Below are positions 10,465-20,229 of a DNA stretch of 64,000 nucleotides, in pieces; positions within the stretch are counted from its first letter, which is position 1; the number at the start of each line of letters is the position of its first letter. The position numbers and the translations under genes were made by a program. The notes below the pieces were generated by a model. The model saw nothing but the letters and a program-made list of their open reading frames with translations, was not told the DNA's origin and made no database searches. The DNA comes from Vespa crabro (Eukaryota; Arthropoda; Insecta; Hymenoptera; Vespidae). The DNA lies in contig NC_060973.1 of NCBI RefSeq assembly GCF_910589235.1, positions 1,863,501-1,927,500 of the forward strand, given 5' to 3'.

Positions 10465-10565
10465 TAGGTACTAGCAGTAGAATAGGTAGTAACAATAGCA
10501 GTAGCAATAGTAGTAGTAATATTAGTATTTGTAGTAGTAGCAGTAACAGTAGCAGTAGCAGTAGC

Positions 10566-10599
<34 letters not shown>

Positions 10600-10611
10600 A
10601 TATAGTAATAT
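10465..10611. repeat. Imperfect (AGT/AGC)n trinucleotide array
   Basis: About 145 bp of AGT units with AGC and AAT variants. One frame translates to poly-Ser/Asn; no gene signals flank it. Confidence 0.95.
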
Positions 10612-10764
10612 TTGACAGCGTGCCTGACCCTTATACAGTTCAGGTGTAGACTCGGTCAAACTTAAAGACTTGAAATAAAATCTTTCCTTGACGAAGATGA
10701 TGGCCACGTGCCGTGCCCTGATAGTTGCAGGTGTGAAGAAGGTAAACGAGTTGACTCGATTAAA

Positions 10765-10770
<6 letters not shown>

Positions 10771-10795
<25 letters not shown>

Positions 10796-10862
10796 AACAA
10801 AAGGAGAAGAAGAGGAAGAAGAAAAAGAAGAAAATAAGAAAGAAGAGGAGGAAGAAGAAGAT
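10771..10862. repeat. (GA)n and (GAA)n tracts
   Basis: (GA)n at 10771-10795 and AAG/GAA-rich sequence at 10800-10862. The 10612-10770 spacer is mixed sequence without supported features. Confidence 0.9.
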
Positions 10863-10899
10863 GTTTCAAGGGATGTCGTGTCTGGCACGAGTCAACGAT

Positions 10900-11028
10900 T
10901 GTGAATGGCCGAGCGGGAGAGCCCGGCCGCCAAACAATCGATATATGCGTTCAAAATGGCCGCCAGGAACGCGACTCAGCCCACTTCGTCAGCCACCCTC
11001 TTACTCTCCTTTAGCCCACCCCCGCTTT

Positions 11029-11030
<2 letters not shown>
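10900..11030. promoter_or_regulatory. GC-rich island with PHO/YY1-type site
   Basis: Contains AAAATGGCCGCC (10953-10964), the extended core recognised by YY1 and its fly homologue PHO (GCCAT on the opposite strand). Similar words occur at 17224, 47096 and 54564. Confidence 0.3.
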
Positions 11031-11071
<41 letters not shown>

Positions 11072-11113
11072 CTTTCTCTCTCTCTTTTCTCCCTCTCCAC
11101 ATGGACTCAGTCT

Positions 11114-11159
<46 letters not shown>

Positions 11160-11387
11160 ATCTATCTATCTCTATCTCTCTTTCGCTTTTTCTCTCTATC
11201 TATCTCTACCACTATCTCTATCCTTCTCTTTCTCGTTTCATCCCTCTCACGTATGCCCCCGAAGCTCTTTAACTCGGAGACCCAGCCACTGACTACTGCC
11301 AACCAGCCAATACTACCCACCCTTCTTCCTCCCTATCCTCCTCCTTCTAACTCTCTTCTATCTCTCTCTATCTCTTTATCTTTCTCT

Positions 11388-11427
<40 letters not shown>
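11031..11427. repeat. Long CT-rich block
   Basis: CT tracts with CTTT, GTCT and TATC interruptions span 11031-11240 and 11340-11427. Mixed sequence (about 11240-11335) lies between. The block ends in TCTCTAG|G (AG at 11428-11429), which looks like a splice acceptor but could be chance. Confidence 0.85.
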
Positions 11428-11428
<1 letters not shown>

Positions 11429-11557
11429 GGGACGTAGAAACGATGCTCTTTTCCCTTAAAAATAATGCTGTCACAGATAAAGCGTCGAAATTTATTACTT
11501 ACCCTACGGCATTGTTAGTATGCGTGAGATGCGTAGAAATCGACGTCCCTTTTATTT

Positions 11558-11562
<5 letters not shown>

Positions 11563-11624
<62 letters not shown>
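11563..11624. repeat. (CT)31 microsatellite
   Basis: One of the longest perfect dinucleotide tracts in the window, 62 bp without interruption. Confidence 0.97.
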
Positions 11625-11627
<3 letters not shown>

Positions 11628-11769
11628 CATCGTAAAATTCTAATTCGTTCGATTTCGAAAATTCGAACGCCTGGGGTAAGGGAAGTAATCAAAATTCGAC
11701 CGTATCACGGGTGAATACACGCTCCTATTCTCTTTTGGCCTTGATATTTTTACCAGATGAGAAAAAGAG

Positions 11770-11807
11770 AAAGAGTATGTGTGTATGTATGTGTATGTGT
11801 ATGTGTA

Positions 11808-11846
<39 letters not shown>
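11770..11846. repeat. (TATG/TG)n and (GA)n
   Basis: GTATG/TGTATG repeats are followed by (GA)n. The flanking 11625-11765 and 11850-12005 are mixed sequence without gene signals. Confidence 0.9.
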
Positions 11847-11847
<1 letters not shown>

Positions 11848-12008
11848 TAGCGGTGGTAAAAGGTAGGAGTTTATTAAAATATAATGGCGTTATCAGAAGA
11901 GCCGCGAGAGAGCGAAGGGAGCACCGTCAGCTTTAAGAGGGAAGTTTTCTTAAGTGTTCTTAATTAGAAGAGACCTGTTGCTTCGGAAAAAACCAGGTCA
12001 CGGCCGTA

Positions 12009-12023
12009 GACACGCCGACGACT

Positions 12024-12061
<38 letters not shown>

Positions 12062-12104
12062 TACGACGACGACAACGACGACGACGACGACAACGACGAC
12101 GCAG
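12009..12104. repeat. (ACG)n trinucleotide array
   Basis: About 95 bp of ACG/CGA units with ACT and ACA variants. Frames read poly-Asp or poly-Arg; no start or splice context supports coding. Confidence 0.95.
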
Positions 12105-12109
12105 ACTCG

Positions 12110-12235
12110 CCCGAGAGCCCCCAGACTCTCTATCTCTCTCTTCTTTTTTTTCTCTCTCTTTCTTACTCACTCACTCACTCACTTTTCTGAGAGTCATTAT
12201 TTTCTTCTTCTTATTCTTCTTCTTTAGTAACTCAC

Positions 12236-12276
<41 letters not shown>

Positions 12277-12281
12277 CACTT

Positions 12282-12314
<33 letters not shown>

Positions 12315-12346
12315 CTCTCTCTCTCACTCACTCTCTCTGTTCATTG
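12110..12346. repeat. CT, TCAC and CACA tracts
   Basis: CT-rich microsatellites with TCAC repeats (12165-12183) and CACA/CTCT mixtures (12240-12346). Confidence 0.9.
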
Positions 12347-13265
12347 AGTTCCTACTCCATCCTGTCTACCCACCATCCTACTCTTTCCTTTACTTTTTTT
12401 CTTATACTTATCCTTGTTAATCTAAACTACCGCAATACTCCATGGAATATTTAACAGGTCACACTTTCCAGGTTTAAATGGTCTTGAAAATGAACGGGAA
12501 GTAAAAAAAAAAAAAAAAAGAAAAACACGACAAAGAAAATGATCATTCGTGAAATAATATTCGTAAAGTTTTTCTTCATTTTGGATATCATCCCTTCATC
12601 GTTCATTCTCTCTCTATCTCTCTCGTTCTACCTAAGTCTTTTTTTTTTTTTTTTTTTTATTTTGTCTATCCTCGTATAACTCGAAATTGTTTTAATGAAA
12701 AGAGATAAAATATCTGATGAAAGAAAGAGAGAAATAAAAAATTAAAATTAAAATTCTTTAACCTCGTATAATTGTAAGTATGAAACGAAAGGATCCCTGT
12801 CGAGGAGGAATGACGAAGGAGACATTGAATCGTACAAAAAAAAAAAAAAAAGAAAAAAGAAAGAAAGAAAAAAAAAGAAAAAAAAACGAATAAAAAGAAA
12901 AGAAGAAGAAGAAGAAGAACATGCGTTTGTTTCATTTCTAATCAATCGCCATTAAAAAGATATACGCATATATTTAATCGACGATACGTATTTGAAAATA
13001 TACTATCAATTTCACGTAGTTCTTGTGTTATTAATGTTAAATTCTTTTTTTCTCTCATTATTTCTTTTTCTTTTTTTCTCTCTTTCCTTCTTCCCCCTAA
13101 TCCATGAAAATATCGCATCACTCCAATGGAGATTTAAAAATTATTCTTAAATTGACAATAAATGATAAACAGGATGACGATCGTAGAAAATTAATTCTTT
13201 CCTTTATTCATTATCATTCGAATGATGATCTATTATTGAGTATACATTCAAAACATATTTCCTAT
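12347..13265. other. Mixed AT-rich DNA with poly-A and poly-T
   Basis: Unique AT-rich sequence with poly-A (12501-12520), poly-T (12640-12659) and an A/AAG-rich block (12834-12920). No exon, RNA gene or long palindrome found. Confidence 0.5.
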
Positions 13266-13267
13266 TA

Positions 13268-13269
<2 letters not shown>

Positions 13270-13314
<45 letters not shown>
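13270..13314. repeat. (AT)n microsatellite
   Basis: Perfect AT tract of about 45 bp. Confidence 0.97.
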
Positions 13315-13316
<2 letters not shown>

Positions 13317-13410
13317 GTAGAAAATGACACAGTTCTTGTTTGCAAGAGCAGACGTATTGCAGCTGCAGCCGTCGCTTCCGTTCCAGATTCGCGGACAAAA
13401 AGAAAAAGTA

Positions 13411-13424
13411 GAGAGAGAGAGAGA

Positions 13425-13462
<38 letters not shown>
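13411..13462. repeat. (GA)n with one GT interruption
   Basis: GA tract interrupted once by GTGAG. Confidence 0.95.
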
Positions 13463-13466
<4 letters not shown>

Positions 13467-13573
13467 AAGAGGGTGAAAAGAAAGAGATGCAAATTCTTTT
13501 CCTTCCTCGACTACCCCAATAATAAGCAGAGACGGTAAAACGTTTCTCTTAACGGTTTTTTTTCAACTCGAAG

Positions 13574-13577
<4 letters not shown>

Positions 13578-13638
<61 letters not shown>
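13578..13638. repeat. Compound (TA)n-(GA)n
   Basis: (TA)n passes directly into (GA)n at about 13606 while keeping the A phase. The same compound junction occurs at 41325-41402. Confidence 0.95.
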
Positions 13639-13639
<1 letters not shown>

Positions 13640-13641
<2 letters not shown>

Positions 13642-13842
13642 CTGTCAAATAAATTTGAATATCGATGCCCATTGAATCCGATCGAAGGGTTCGTCAGAAG
13701 TCTCCTTTCACAAATAGGAAAAGGGTTGCAATTTGAATATTCTCGCCGGGGTAACTAGGAGGTATGTATCTTGGGCCGAAGAGTGGGGAAGGGGAGAGGA
13801 TGGTGTAACACTACTAGGCCGGAGAAACGCAACCCTTTGCTT

Positions 13843-13894
<52 letters not shown>

Positions 13895-14176
13895 CCTTTT
13901 TTTTTCTTCCTTCTCTCCTTTTCTTTTCCTTTTCTGTCTATTTGTATACTTCGCGAAACGTATTGTATTCGAGTGAAAAAAAAAAAAAAATAACACCCAA
14001 TACCCGAGCCACCAAAGCCCCGGGGCCATTCTGTTCCATTATTAAAGTAATCAGCGTCATTGTAAAGGGCGTTCGGTTTTGACTAATACCTTTATGGGGG
14101 GAAAAAAAAAAAAGGGAGTTGGATCGAAGTTGGATTGGCAGGTAACTAAGTAAAATTTAGTTTTCTTTTTCCCTTG

Positions 14177-14221
<45 letters not shown>

Positions 14222-14395
14222 TTTTCTCTTTTTTACTTGCTTACTGCTTACAATTAAAAACATTTCTTTTTGATTTTCTTCCGTTCCAAAGAAATAAAGA
14301 AATATATAGATATAAAAAGGAAAATGAAAATGGAAGAAATGCAGAGAATTATAGAAGTTAGAAATGAAAATTTCTATGATTTATTTATATTTAAT
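13640..14395. other. Mixed sequence with two CT tracts
   Basis: (CT)n lies at 13848-13889 and 14179-14214, poly-A at 13975-13990. A donor-like GAG|GTATGT lies near 13760, but the upstream frames are closed, so no exon is called. Confidence 0.5.
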
Positions 14396-14399
14396 ATAA

Positions 14400-15235
14400 T
14401 TAATTTCTAAAAAGCAATTTCTGTAAACAACTTTTAACGAAGAATTAAGATATTTCCATTGTATGATGACGAGAAGGACAACTAAAAAAAAAAAAAAAGA
14501 AAAAAAAAAGAAAGAAAGAAAAAAGAAAAATTTTTTATAATCAATGCTTTATCAAGGAATGAAGTTATCGTCGTATGATGACGGGGAAAAAATTTCTAAA
14601 AGAAAATTTCTATAATCAATTTTTTAAGAAAAGAATTAAATAATTGTCGTCGTCGAAATTTACGACAAAAGTTTTCTAAAAAAAAAAAAAAAAGAAAAAA
14701 AAGAAAAAAGATAAAAAGAAAGAAAGAAACAGAAGAAAAAAAAAAAGGAAGAATTCTATAGTCAATTTTTAACATTGAACTAAGTTATCGTCGCATGATG
14801 ACGGGAGAAAATTTCGAAAATGAAATTTCTACGATCAATTTTTAACAAAGAATAATGTTATCATCGAATGACAACGAATGAAAATTTCTAATAAATGATT
14901 CCCCCTAATCATTTTTTAAATGAAAAGTAAAATTTGCAACGTACGATGGCGGATAAATTTCATAAAAGGGAAATCCTCTGAATAATCTTTATTCAATGAA
15001 TTAAGTTTTTCATCGAATGTCGACGAGAAAAAAATTTCTAAAAAATAATTCTACGATCAAATACCTTTTTGGACAAAGAATTGAATTTATCCGTCGTACG
15101 TGGACGAGCAAAAGGACATTGTTACAAACAAAAAAAAAACGAAAAAAAAAGGAAAAAAAAACAAAAAAACAAGAAAATTCCTATAATCAATATTCAACGA
15201 AGAATCAAGTTTTCAATCTCACGACGACGAAATGG
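14400..15235 (+). repeat. Degenerate 75-bp tandem array, about 9 units
   Basis: About nine diverged copies of one unit. Each copy reads AAATTTCTA, then (in several) an A-tract, then TTTCTATAATCAATTTTTAA, then AAGAATTAAGTTATCGTCG, then ATGATGACG. Unit ends lie near 14471, 14583, 14660, 14803, 14876, 14952, 15024, 15105 and 15228. Copies without A-tract expansion are 72 to 81 bp; longer ones differ mainly by poly-A insertions at one fixed position. No family is recognised. Confidence 0.8.
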
Positions 15236-15538
15236 AAATGACGTGGTTACATTTTCGAATGTGAAAATTCCCTTAACCGGAATCCATCCGACGGCCGTGT
15301 TAAAAAGAGCGACCGTTCCTACCGAATAAGAGCCCTCGAGAGTTACGCAGGCTATCTCCAAATCGCGGGACCCATCGAGTGCCCTCAAAGATAAAAATCA
15401 AATTTCTATACAAGCGAAAGGTGCGAAGCCCGTGCATGCATGGCTGACCTTATTGTTCGCTCCGATGACGTCTTAACTAAGTCCTAGACGTACGAATGTA
15501 CGTACGTGATGGAGGTGGGGAGATTAGAGGGGGAGGTG

Positions 15539-15545
<7 letters not shown>
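15236..15545. other. Mixed GC-richer island with CRE-like site
   Basis: Complex sequence containing GATGACGTCTTA near 15463, which carries a TGACGTC (CREB/ATF-type) word. Short frames on both strands have no recognisable domain. Confidence 0.35.
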
Positions 15546-15579
<34 letters not shown>

Positions 15580-16072
15580 AAAAAAAAAGAAAAAAGGTCG
15601 AGAAACTCGTTACGATCGTCTATCTGACTATATCTCTTTCTCTTTTCGTTCCTTCAATCCACATTGGTCAAACCTATCGAGATCTTTCGCATCTGTCCGC
15701 ATTGTGGACAATGACACTTCCATAGGATGACCTAATATAATACATATCAATCGTATACGGGCGTTGGTTAATCAATTTTTGACGAAGAAGAAAAAAAAAA
15801 AAAAAAAAGAAAAAACGAGTATATAGTTATGCCGTAGAATTCAGAAAAAGAAAGAAAAGGGAAAAAGAAAAAAAAGAGAAGACAAATATTATTACAAGGA
15901 GATTTAAATTAATTTCCACAACAAACAGCCACGTTTCTCTTTTACTACAAATAACGATTAAGGATCATCTATCATCGATAATCATTCATAAGTCATGAAC
16001 TATAGAGTCAGTCATTCTATCCAGAATCCACAATCGAAAATCCATTATTGTCGAAAGTCGAATATGATAGAA

Positions 16073-16106
<34 letters not shown>

Positions 16107-16108
16107 TC
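15546..16108. other. GA tracts with AT-rich spacer
   Basis: (GA)n at 15546-15575 and 16071-16106, poly-A near 15790-15808. The spacer is unique AT-rich DNA with no gene signals. Confidence 0.55.
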
Positions 16109-16283
16109 GAATCGAATTTTTTACGGGATGGATAACGAGCTTTCTCATCTCTGAGATCATTAATTATGGTTGTAGGAAGGGATCGTAGAGATCTCTCTCC
16201 GTATGAAAGTCACATTACGATAAGCAATAGTTGTCAACTCAGAGTGAACGACTACCAACCAGGTTTGAGATCGTTTCTCCCCA

Positions 16284-16321
<38 letters not shown>

Positions 16322-16332
16322 TTCTCTCTCTG
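16284..16332. repeat. (CT)n microsatellite
   Basis: CT tract with TTTC interruptions. Confidence 0.93.
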
Positions 16333-16429
16333 TTTTTCTGTCTCGCACTAAGGAAAAAAAAAGGAAAAAAATTCAGGTAGCAACTAGAACGGCATTCGTT
16401 TTCCATACGACGATACGGGGGGCCCCACC

Positions 16430-16571
16430 TGGGACCCATGTAAATGTGTGTACGTACGTATGCATGTATAGAGTAGGTATATCTGTTCATATAGAAAACA
16501 GTAGGTACCATGAGCATGTATGCGTGAACGTGCTCTCCTATCAGGGTAGGAGAAACGCACATGGGACCCCA
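16430..16571 (+). other. Foldback segment, possible three-way junction
   Basis: TGGGACCCATGT (16430-16441) can pair imperfectly with ACATGGGACCCCA (16559-16571). Inside lie CTCCTA (16535-16540)/TAGGAG (16547-16552), CTGTT (16483-16487)/AACAG (16497-16501), and a partly complementary pair around CGTATGCATG and CATGTATGCG. It could fold as a structured RNA or cruciform. A 143-codon minus frame covers it but shows no domain. Confidence 0.25.
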
Positions 16572-16689
16572 TAGAATATGCATGTGTTTTGTATTCAGGA
16601 ATATGTTAACCCTTTGGCTTAGTCTTTCGATTGGCACCGTAGAAGCAACACCTCGGACGAGGAGAATCATGGTGAAATTTGTGATCCGT

Positions 16690-17160
16690 CGGATCGACGA
16701 TATATTTTACTGATCAGGTTAGATCTATTTTTTTCCTCTTTCGTTCTAACATTTCTCACCACTTGTATCCTTCGCCTCTTCGAAGAGGTGCCTCCACTCT
16801 CCCCCGCCCACCACCCGTTCAAATTCTAATCGTTCTTTGTTTTTTTTTTTTTTTTTTTTTCTTCTTTTTGGTTAAATACGAGTGAAAAATCAAATTAGAC
16901 CGATTGAAGTTTCGTATATATTTCAATTTCGTTGGAAATTTCATTAAAGAAAAAAAAAAAACAAAAAAAAAAAAACAAAAGAAATAAAAATCGAACAAGT
17001 ATAAAACGAGCGAGATACATTTGTATTAGGTTTATTGTATTAAAATCGATGCTATAAGGATAATTAAATGCAATTAACGTTCATTCGAGAATGAATTGGA
17101 AAATATTTTGTGAGAAAATATTTGAGATTACGTTGAATTGACAAGAATGACGATCGTTCG
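16690..17160. other. Mixed AT-rich DNA with poly-T and poly-A
   Basis: Poly-T (about 16838-16860) and an A-rich tract (16947-16985) within unique AT-rich sequence. No gene supported. Confidence 0.5.
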
Positions 17161-17223
17161 TTCATGACTATAAATTTCGTCGATGTCGGGTGCGTGCGTG
17201 GGTTCGACGTTTCTTAGGATAGG

Positions 17224-17244
17224 AAAATGGCGTGACGCCATTTT
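17224..17244. promoter_or_regulatory. Inverted PHO/YY1-type sites
   Basis: AAAATGGCG, spacer TGA, CGCCATTTT: a perfect 9-bp inverted repeat in which each arm holds the GCCAT core of PHO/YY1. A third ATGGCGTGG lies at 17331 and an AGGTCA half-site at 17249-17254. It sits in a repeat-free GC-rich island (about 17180-17480). Part of a Polycomb response element is one possibility. Confidence 0.35.
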
Positions 17245-17594
17245 GTAAAGGTCACCCCATTCTAAATTGCCCCAACCAGACGAAGGCTAGTCTCGACCAC
17301 TGACTCTCGATTCGGTCGAATTAGTTCGAAATGGCGTGGTCTTTCGTTTATAAGACCGCCTGCTGAGAAACGCTTGACCGCTGGCCGAATCCTTGCTTGA
17401 CCGTAAATAATTCGATTACCGAACTTAAAATGAAATCGAGCGAACGAAAGATTCGATTGGACGTACCAAACAAATCCTTAGATCCAACCTGTCGTTTGTT
17501 CGATCATTAGAGGAAAAAAAAAAAAAAAAAGAAAAAAATTCTAAACAAATTCAATCACGACAAATATAAATAATATTTCGAAGCTCTTAAAAAA

Positions 17595-18245
17595 ACGATT
17601 TAACGAAACGCGGCCAAATATAAACGCGTATTTCGTAAAAATTCTAATGTTAATTAACAAATTTCTAATTCCAATTCTAATTCTATTATATTATTCAATA
17701 AAAAACTGACTCGAGAAAAAAAAAATCAGAATATCCTTTGGAATTAACGTAAGGTAAACAATCGCCGTAAGTGCCATTAGAATTCGAAGGATAGAAAGGT
17801 TCGAATAAATAATTTGAAAATTTCAAATTCTAATTCTAATACAATAAATAATACACTCAGTGGAGGAAAATAAAAATACCGAGTAATAATAATACCGAAA
17901 AGATCGTTAAAGACGATTTAACGAAAGGCAAAGAATAAGTGTGAGTCTCGTTAGAATTCGAAGTATAAAATGATACAAATAATTCGTCAATTTCTAATTC
18001 TAATTCAAATTAAATAAATGATTAATTCGGTGTAAAGGGAAAAGAAAGAAAAAAAAACAAAAAAACAAAAAGAATCCACGATAAATAAGAATATTCTTCC
18101 GTAAAGTCTGACATAATGAGAAATAAAAATACTCGAAGATCCCTAAAGACGATTTAACGTAAGGCAAACAATAACCATGAGTGTCATTAGAGATTAGAAA
18201 GGGTAGGAAGGTGCAAATGGGCGATTAATAATTTGACGATACGTG
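17595..18245 (+). repeat. Degenerate tandem array, 3 to 4 units
   Basis: Diverged copies start near 17595, 17741, 17913 and 18149 with ACGATTTAACG(T/A)AAGGC or a variant. They continue through a GTGAGTGTCATTAGAATTCG-like segment, AATAATTCG, AATTCTAATTCTAA and an A-rich spacer, and end in CCCTAAAG or a variant. Spacing is 146, 172 and 236 bp; length differences fall mainly in A-rich spacers. The last copy is truncated. No known family is recognised. Confidence 0.75.
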
Positions 18246-18397
18246 AAGGTTTAGAGCCATCGATAAATCATCGGAGGAGGATGTTCCTTGAGGCGCGTGC
18301 CATAAAAAAAGGAGTGACCGGCATTATCGTTGGCCTGAGTCCAGGTCAATCGTGGCAAGAACAAGCTAAAAAGAGACAGACAGATATACAGAGAAAG

Positions 18398-18398
<1 letters not shown>
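18246..18398. promoter_or_regulatory. Island with AGGTCA/TGACC half-sites
   Basis: Complex sequence directly after the tandem array. It contains TGACCG near 18315-18320 and CCAGGTCAA (AGGTCA at 18343-18348), both nuclear-receptor half-site words. Confidence 0.3.
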
Positions 18399-18441
<43 letters not shown>

Positions 18442-18452
18442 AGAGAAAGAGT
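18399..18452. repeat. (GA)n microsatellite
   Basis: GA tract ending in GAAA repeats, splitting the nuclear-receptor half-site island in two. Confidence 0.95.
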
Positions 18453-18520
18453 AGAAGAGTGGAAAATCCGGTTCCAGGTGGAGAGATTTCCGGTATTACG
18501 TCTCGTGGCCACTCTGATGA

Positions 18521-18589
18521 AGGTCAGCAAGGGCCCTGACCCTACGGCCTAAGGGTCAGCCCAAACAAGCTCTCTTCGGGGTCAGCCCA
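18521..18589. promoter_or_regulatory. Cluster of RGGTCA nuclear-receptor half-sites
   Basis: AGGTCA (18521-18526), TGACCC (18537-18542), GGGTCA (18553-18558) and GGGTCA (18579-18584). CTGACCCT and AGGGTCAG form a perfect 8-bp inverted repeat with an 8-nt spacer. The 11-mer GGGTCAGCCCA occurs twice, 26 bp apart. Half-site identity is clear; regulatory use is inferred. Confidence 0.4.
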
Positions 18590-18823
18590 CTGCTTTAGCG
18601 TTTCTGATTTATGGCCAGCACTTATACGAGAGAAAGAGAGAGAGAGAGAAAGAGAGAAAATACAGTCGATAATCATTTTCTTACCGGAAACTAACCGACT
18701 CGTGATACCTCGAGAATGAGAAGTGGATGACTGATCGATTTGAGAAGACTTTGAAATGTCAAGAGGGATCGTTAAATAACCAGGTAATTACTTACATTGA
18801 AATGAAAATAAAAAAGGAATAAG

Positions 18824-18911
18824 AAGAAGAAGAAGAAGAAGAAGCAAAAAAAAAAGAAGAAGAAGAAAAAGAAACAGAAGAAGAAGAAGAAGAAGAAAAA
18901 GAAGAAGAAGG
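18824..18911. repeat. (GAA)n trinucleotide array
   Basis: About 85 bp of AAG/GAA units with A-tract interruptions. Frames encode poly-Ser or poly-Lys/Glu only. Confidence 0.95.
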
Positions 18912-19106
18912 TAAAGGATGAGTTTGATAGAAGGATATTCGTATATTCGGATAATTCGTATCAAACGAACCGAAGATACTTCTTGTGCATTTCATTTCGA
19001 TGATGAAATTTCATCTCGTCGTACGAAAATATCTTTGCGCTTAGAACGATAGACGAGGATTGGGTAGAGAGTCTGGAAATGGGTGGTGGTGTGGATGTAG
19101 GAGCGA

Positions 19107-19114
19107 AGAGGAAA

Positions 19115-19154
<40 letters not shown>

Positions 19155-19386
19155 GCAATGAGTAGGAGAAGTAAGGGGGAGGAAGGAGGAGGTTTTAGAA
19201 CGATGGCAAAGCGTTCTAAAGAGCAATGCCAAACGCAAATTGGCGCAAATTGGCGTTGGCTTCCGCGCAGGACGCGCGACGCAAACCTGCATAAGATGCT
19301 GAGCCACTGGCAAGCAATTCGAAGTCTTCGCTACGTCGAGCCAACGAGAATGAGAGAGAGAGAGATAGAGAGATAGAATAAGAGAC

Positions 19387-19428
<42 letters not shown>

Positions 19429-19437
19429 TGAGAGAAG
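19107..19437. repeat. (GA)n tracts around a GC-rich island
   Basis: (GA)n at 19107-19154 and 19352-19437. The island between holds two adjacent copies of GCAAATTGGC followed by G, giving TTGGCGC words. No supported exon. Confidence 0.8.
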
Positions 19438-19686
19438 GAGGTTCCTTAGACATCTTACGTCTTACGTTCTGCCAAGACGAAGGAGCAGCAGACTCTAGCG
19501 TGTACTATTGCACGTACAGCATGCCCCTTCTGTTCGTTGGCTGTATGTACGCGTAAGGAGGTAGGTACGCTAGGGTGGTTTTGGCAAGCCCATCCTCCAA
19601 CGTCTCTCCAAAACCAAGCCCTCCGAAGCAAGCGAGAGTTGTGAACCGTTCTCGTGTTCGTTCAATCCTCCCAGTACGAATGATTT

Positions 19687-19689
<3 letters not shown>
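19438..19689. other. GC-rich mixed island
   Basis: Non-repetitive. GTACAGC and GCTGTATGTAC can form a weak stem near 19517-19550. It is too short and imperfect for a microRNA precursor. No gene supported. Confidence 0.35.
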
Positions 19690-19736
<47 letters not shown>

Positions 19737-19800
19737 AGTCTCTCTCAATCTCTCAATCTCTCAATCTCTCTTTCTATCTCTCTCTTTGTCTCTCTGTCTC
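19690..19800. repeat. (CT)n with GTCT/CAATCT variants
   Basis: A perfect CT tract grades into CTCAATCT and CTGT variants. Confidence 0.95.
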
Positions 19801-20160
19801 CCTTTTAATTCCTTATTAAATAATTTCAATCCTAATTACGTACTTCAATATATGAATATTCTCCTTCTTTCATAATCGTCTTATTTGTTGTATTATTCTT
19901 TCGTAAGATATTCAATTCGATGATTACGATGGTTCCATCATTTAGAACGATATACGAGTACATCGATCGAATCATTAGAGGAAATTAAAGGTTTGAAAAA
20001 TGCACGACAAATGCGCGTGAACATTAGGGTAAAAAGGGATAAATGAATTTTAATAGATACTCTTAAGGTATTAATTTTAGAAAATGATAAATAACTGCTA
20101 TTTCATCTAACTTTAGCTCTTATCTAACATATCTTGAATTTCGTTCTTGATCCGTCAGAT
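19801..20160. other. AT-rich unique DNA
   Basis: No repeat tract, palindrome or supported open frame seen. Confidence 0.45.
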
Positions 20161-20164
20161 TTGT

Positions 20165-20194
20165 TTTCACGCGATATTCGTAAGTTTTAACATG

Positions 20195-20229
<35 letters not shown>

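Noticed and set aside
11105..11125. TCAGTCTCTTTCTCTCT, resembling miR-14
   Set aside because: It lies in a CT tract where near matches are expected, and no complementary arm is present.
10708..11429. Long forward frames of about 174-194 codons
   Set aside because: Almost entirely Ser-Leu and Lys/Glu translation of CT and GA microsatellites.
16608..16620. TTAACCCTTT, also near 31119, resembling piggyBac-type ends (TTAA target plus CCCTTT)
   Set aside because: No matching inverted AAAGGGTTAA end and no transposase-like sequence nearby.
16239..16670. 143-codon minus-strand open frame
   Set aside because: Runs into a translated GA tract, has no domain, and overlaps a foldback region. Treated as chance.
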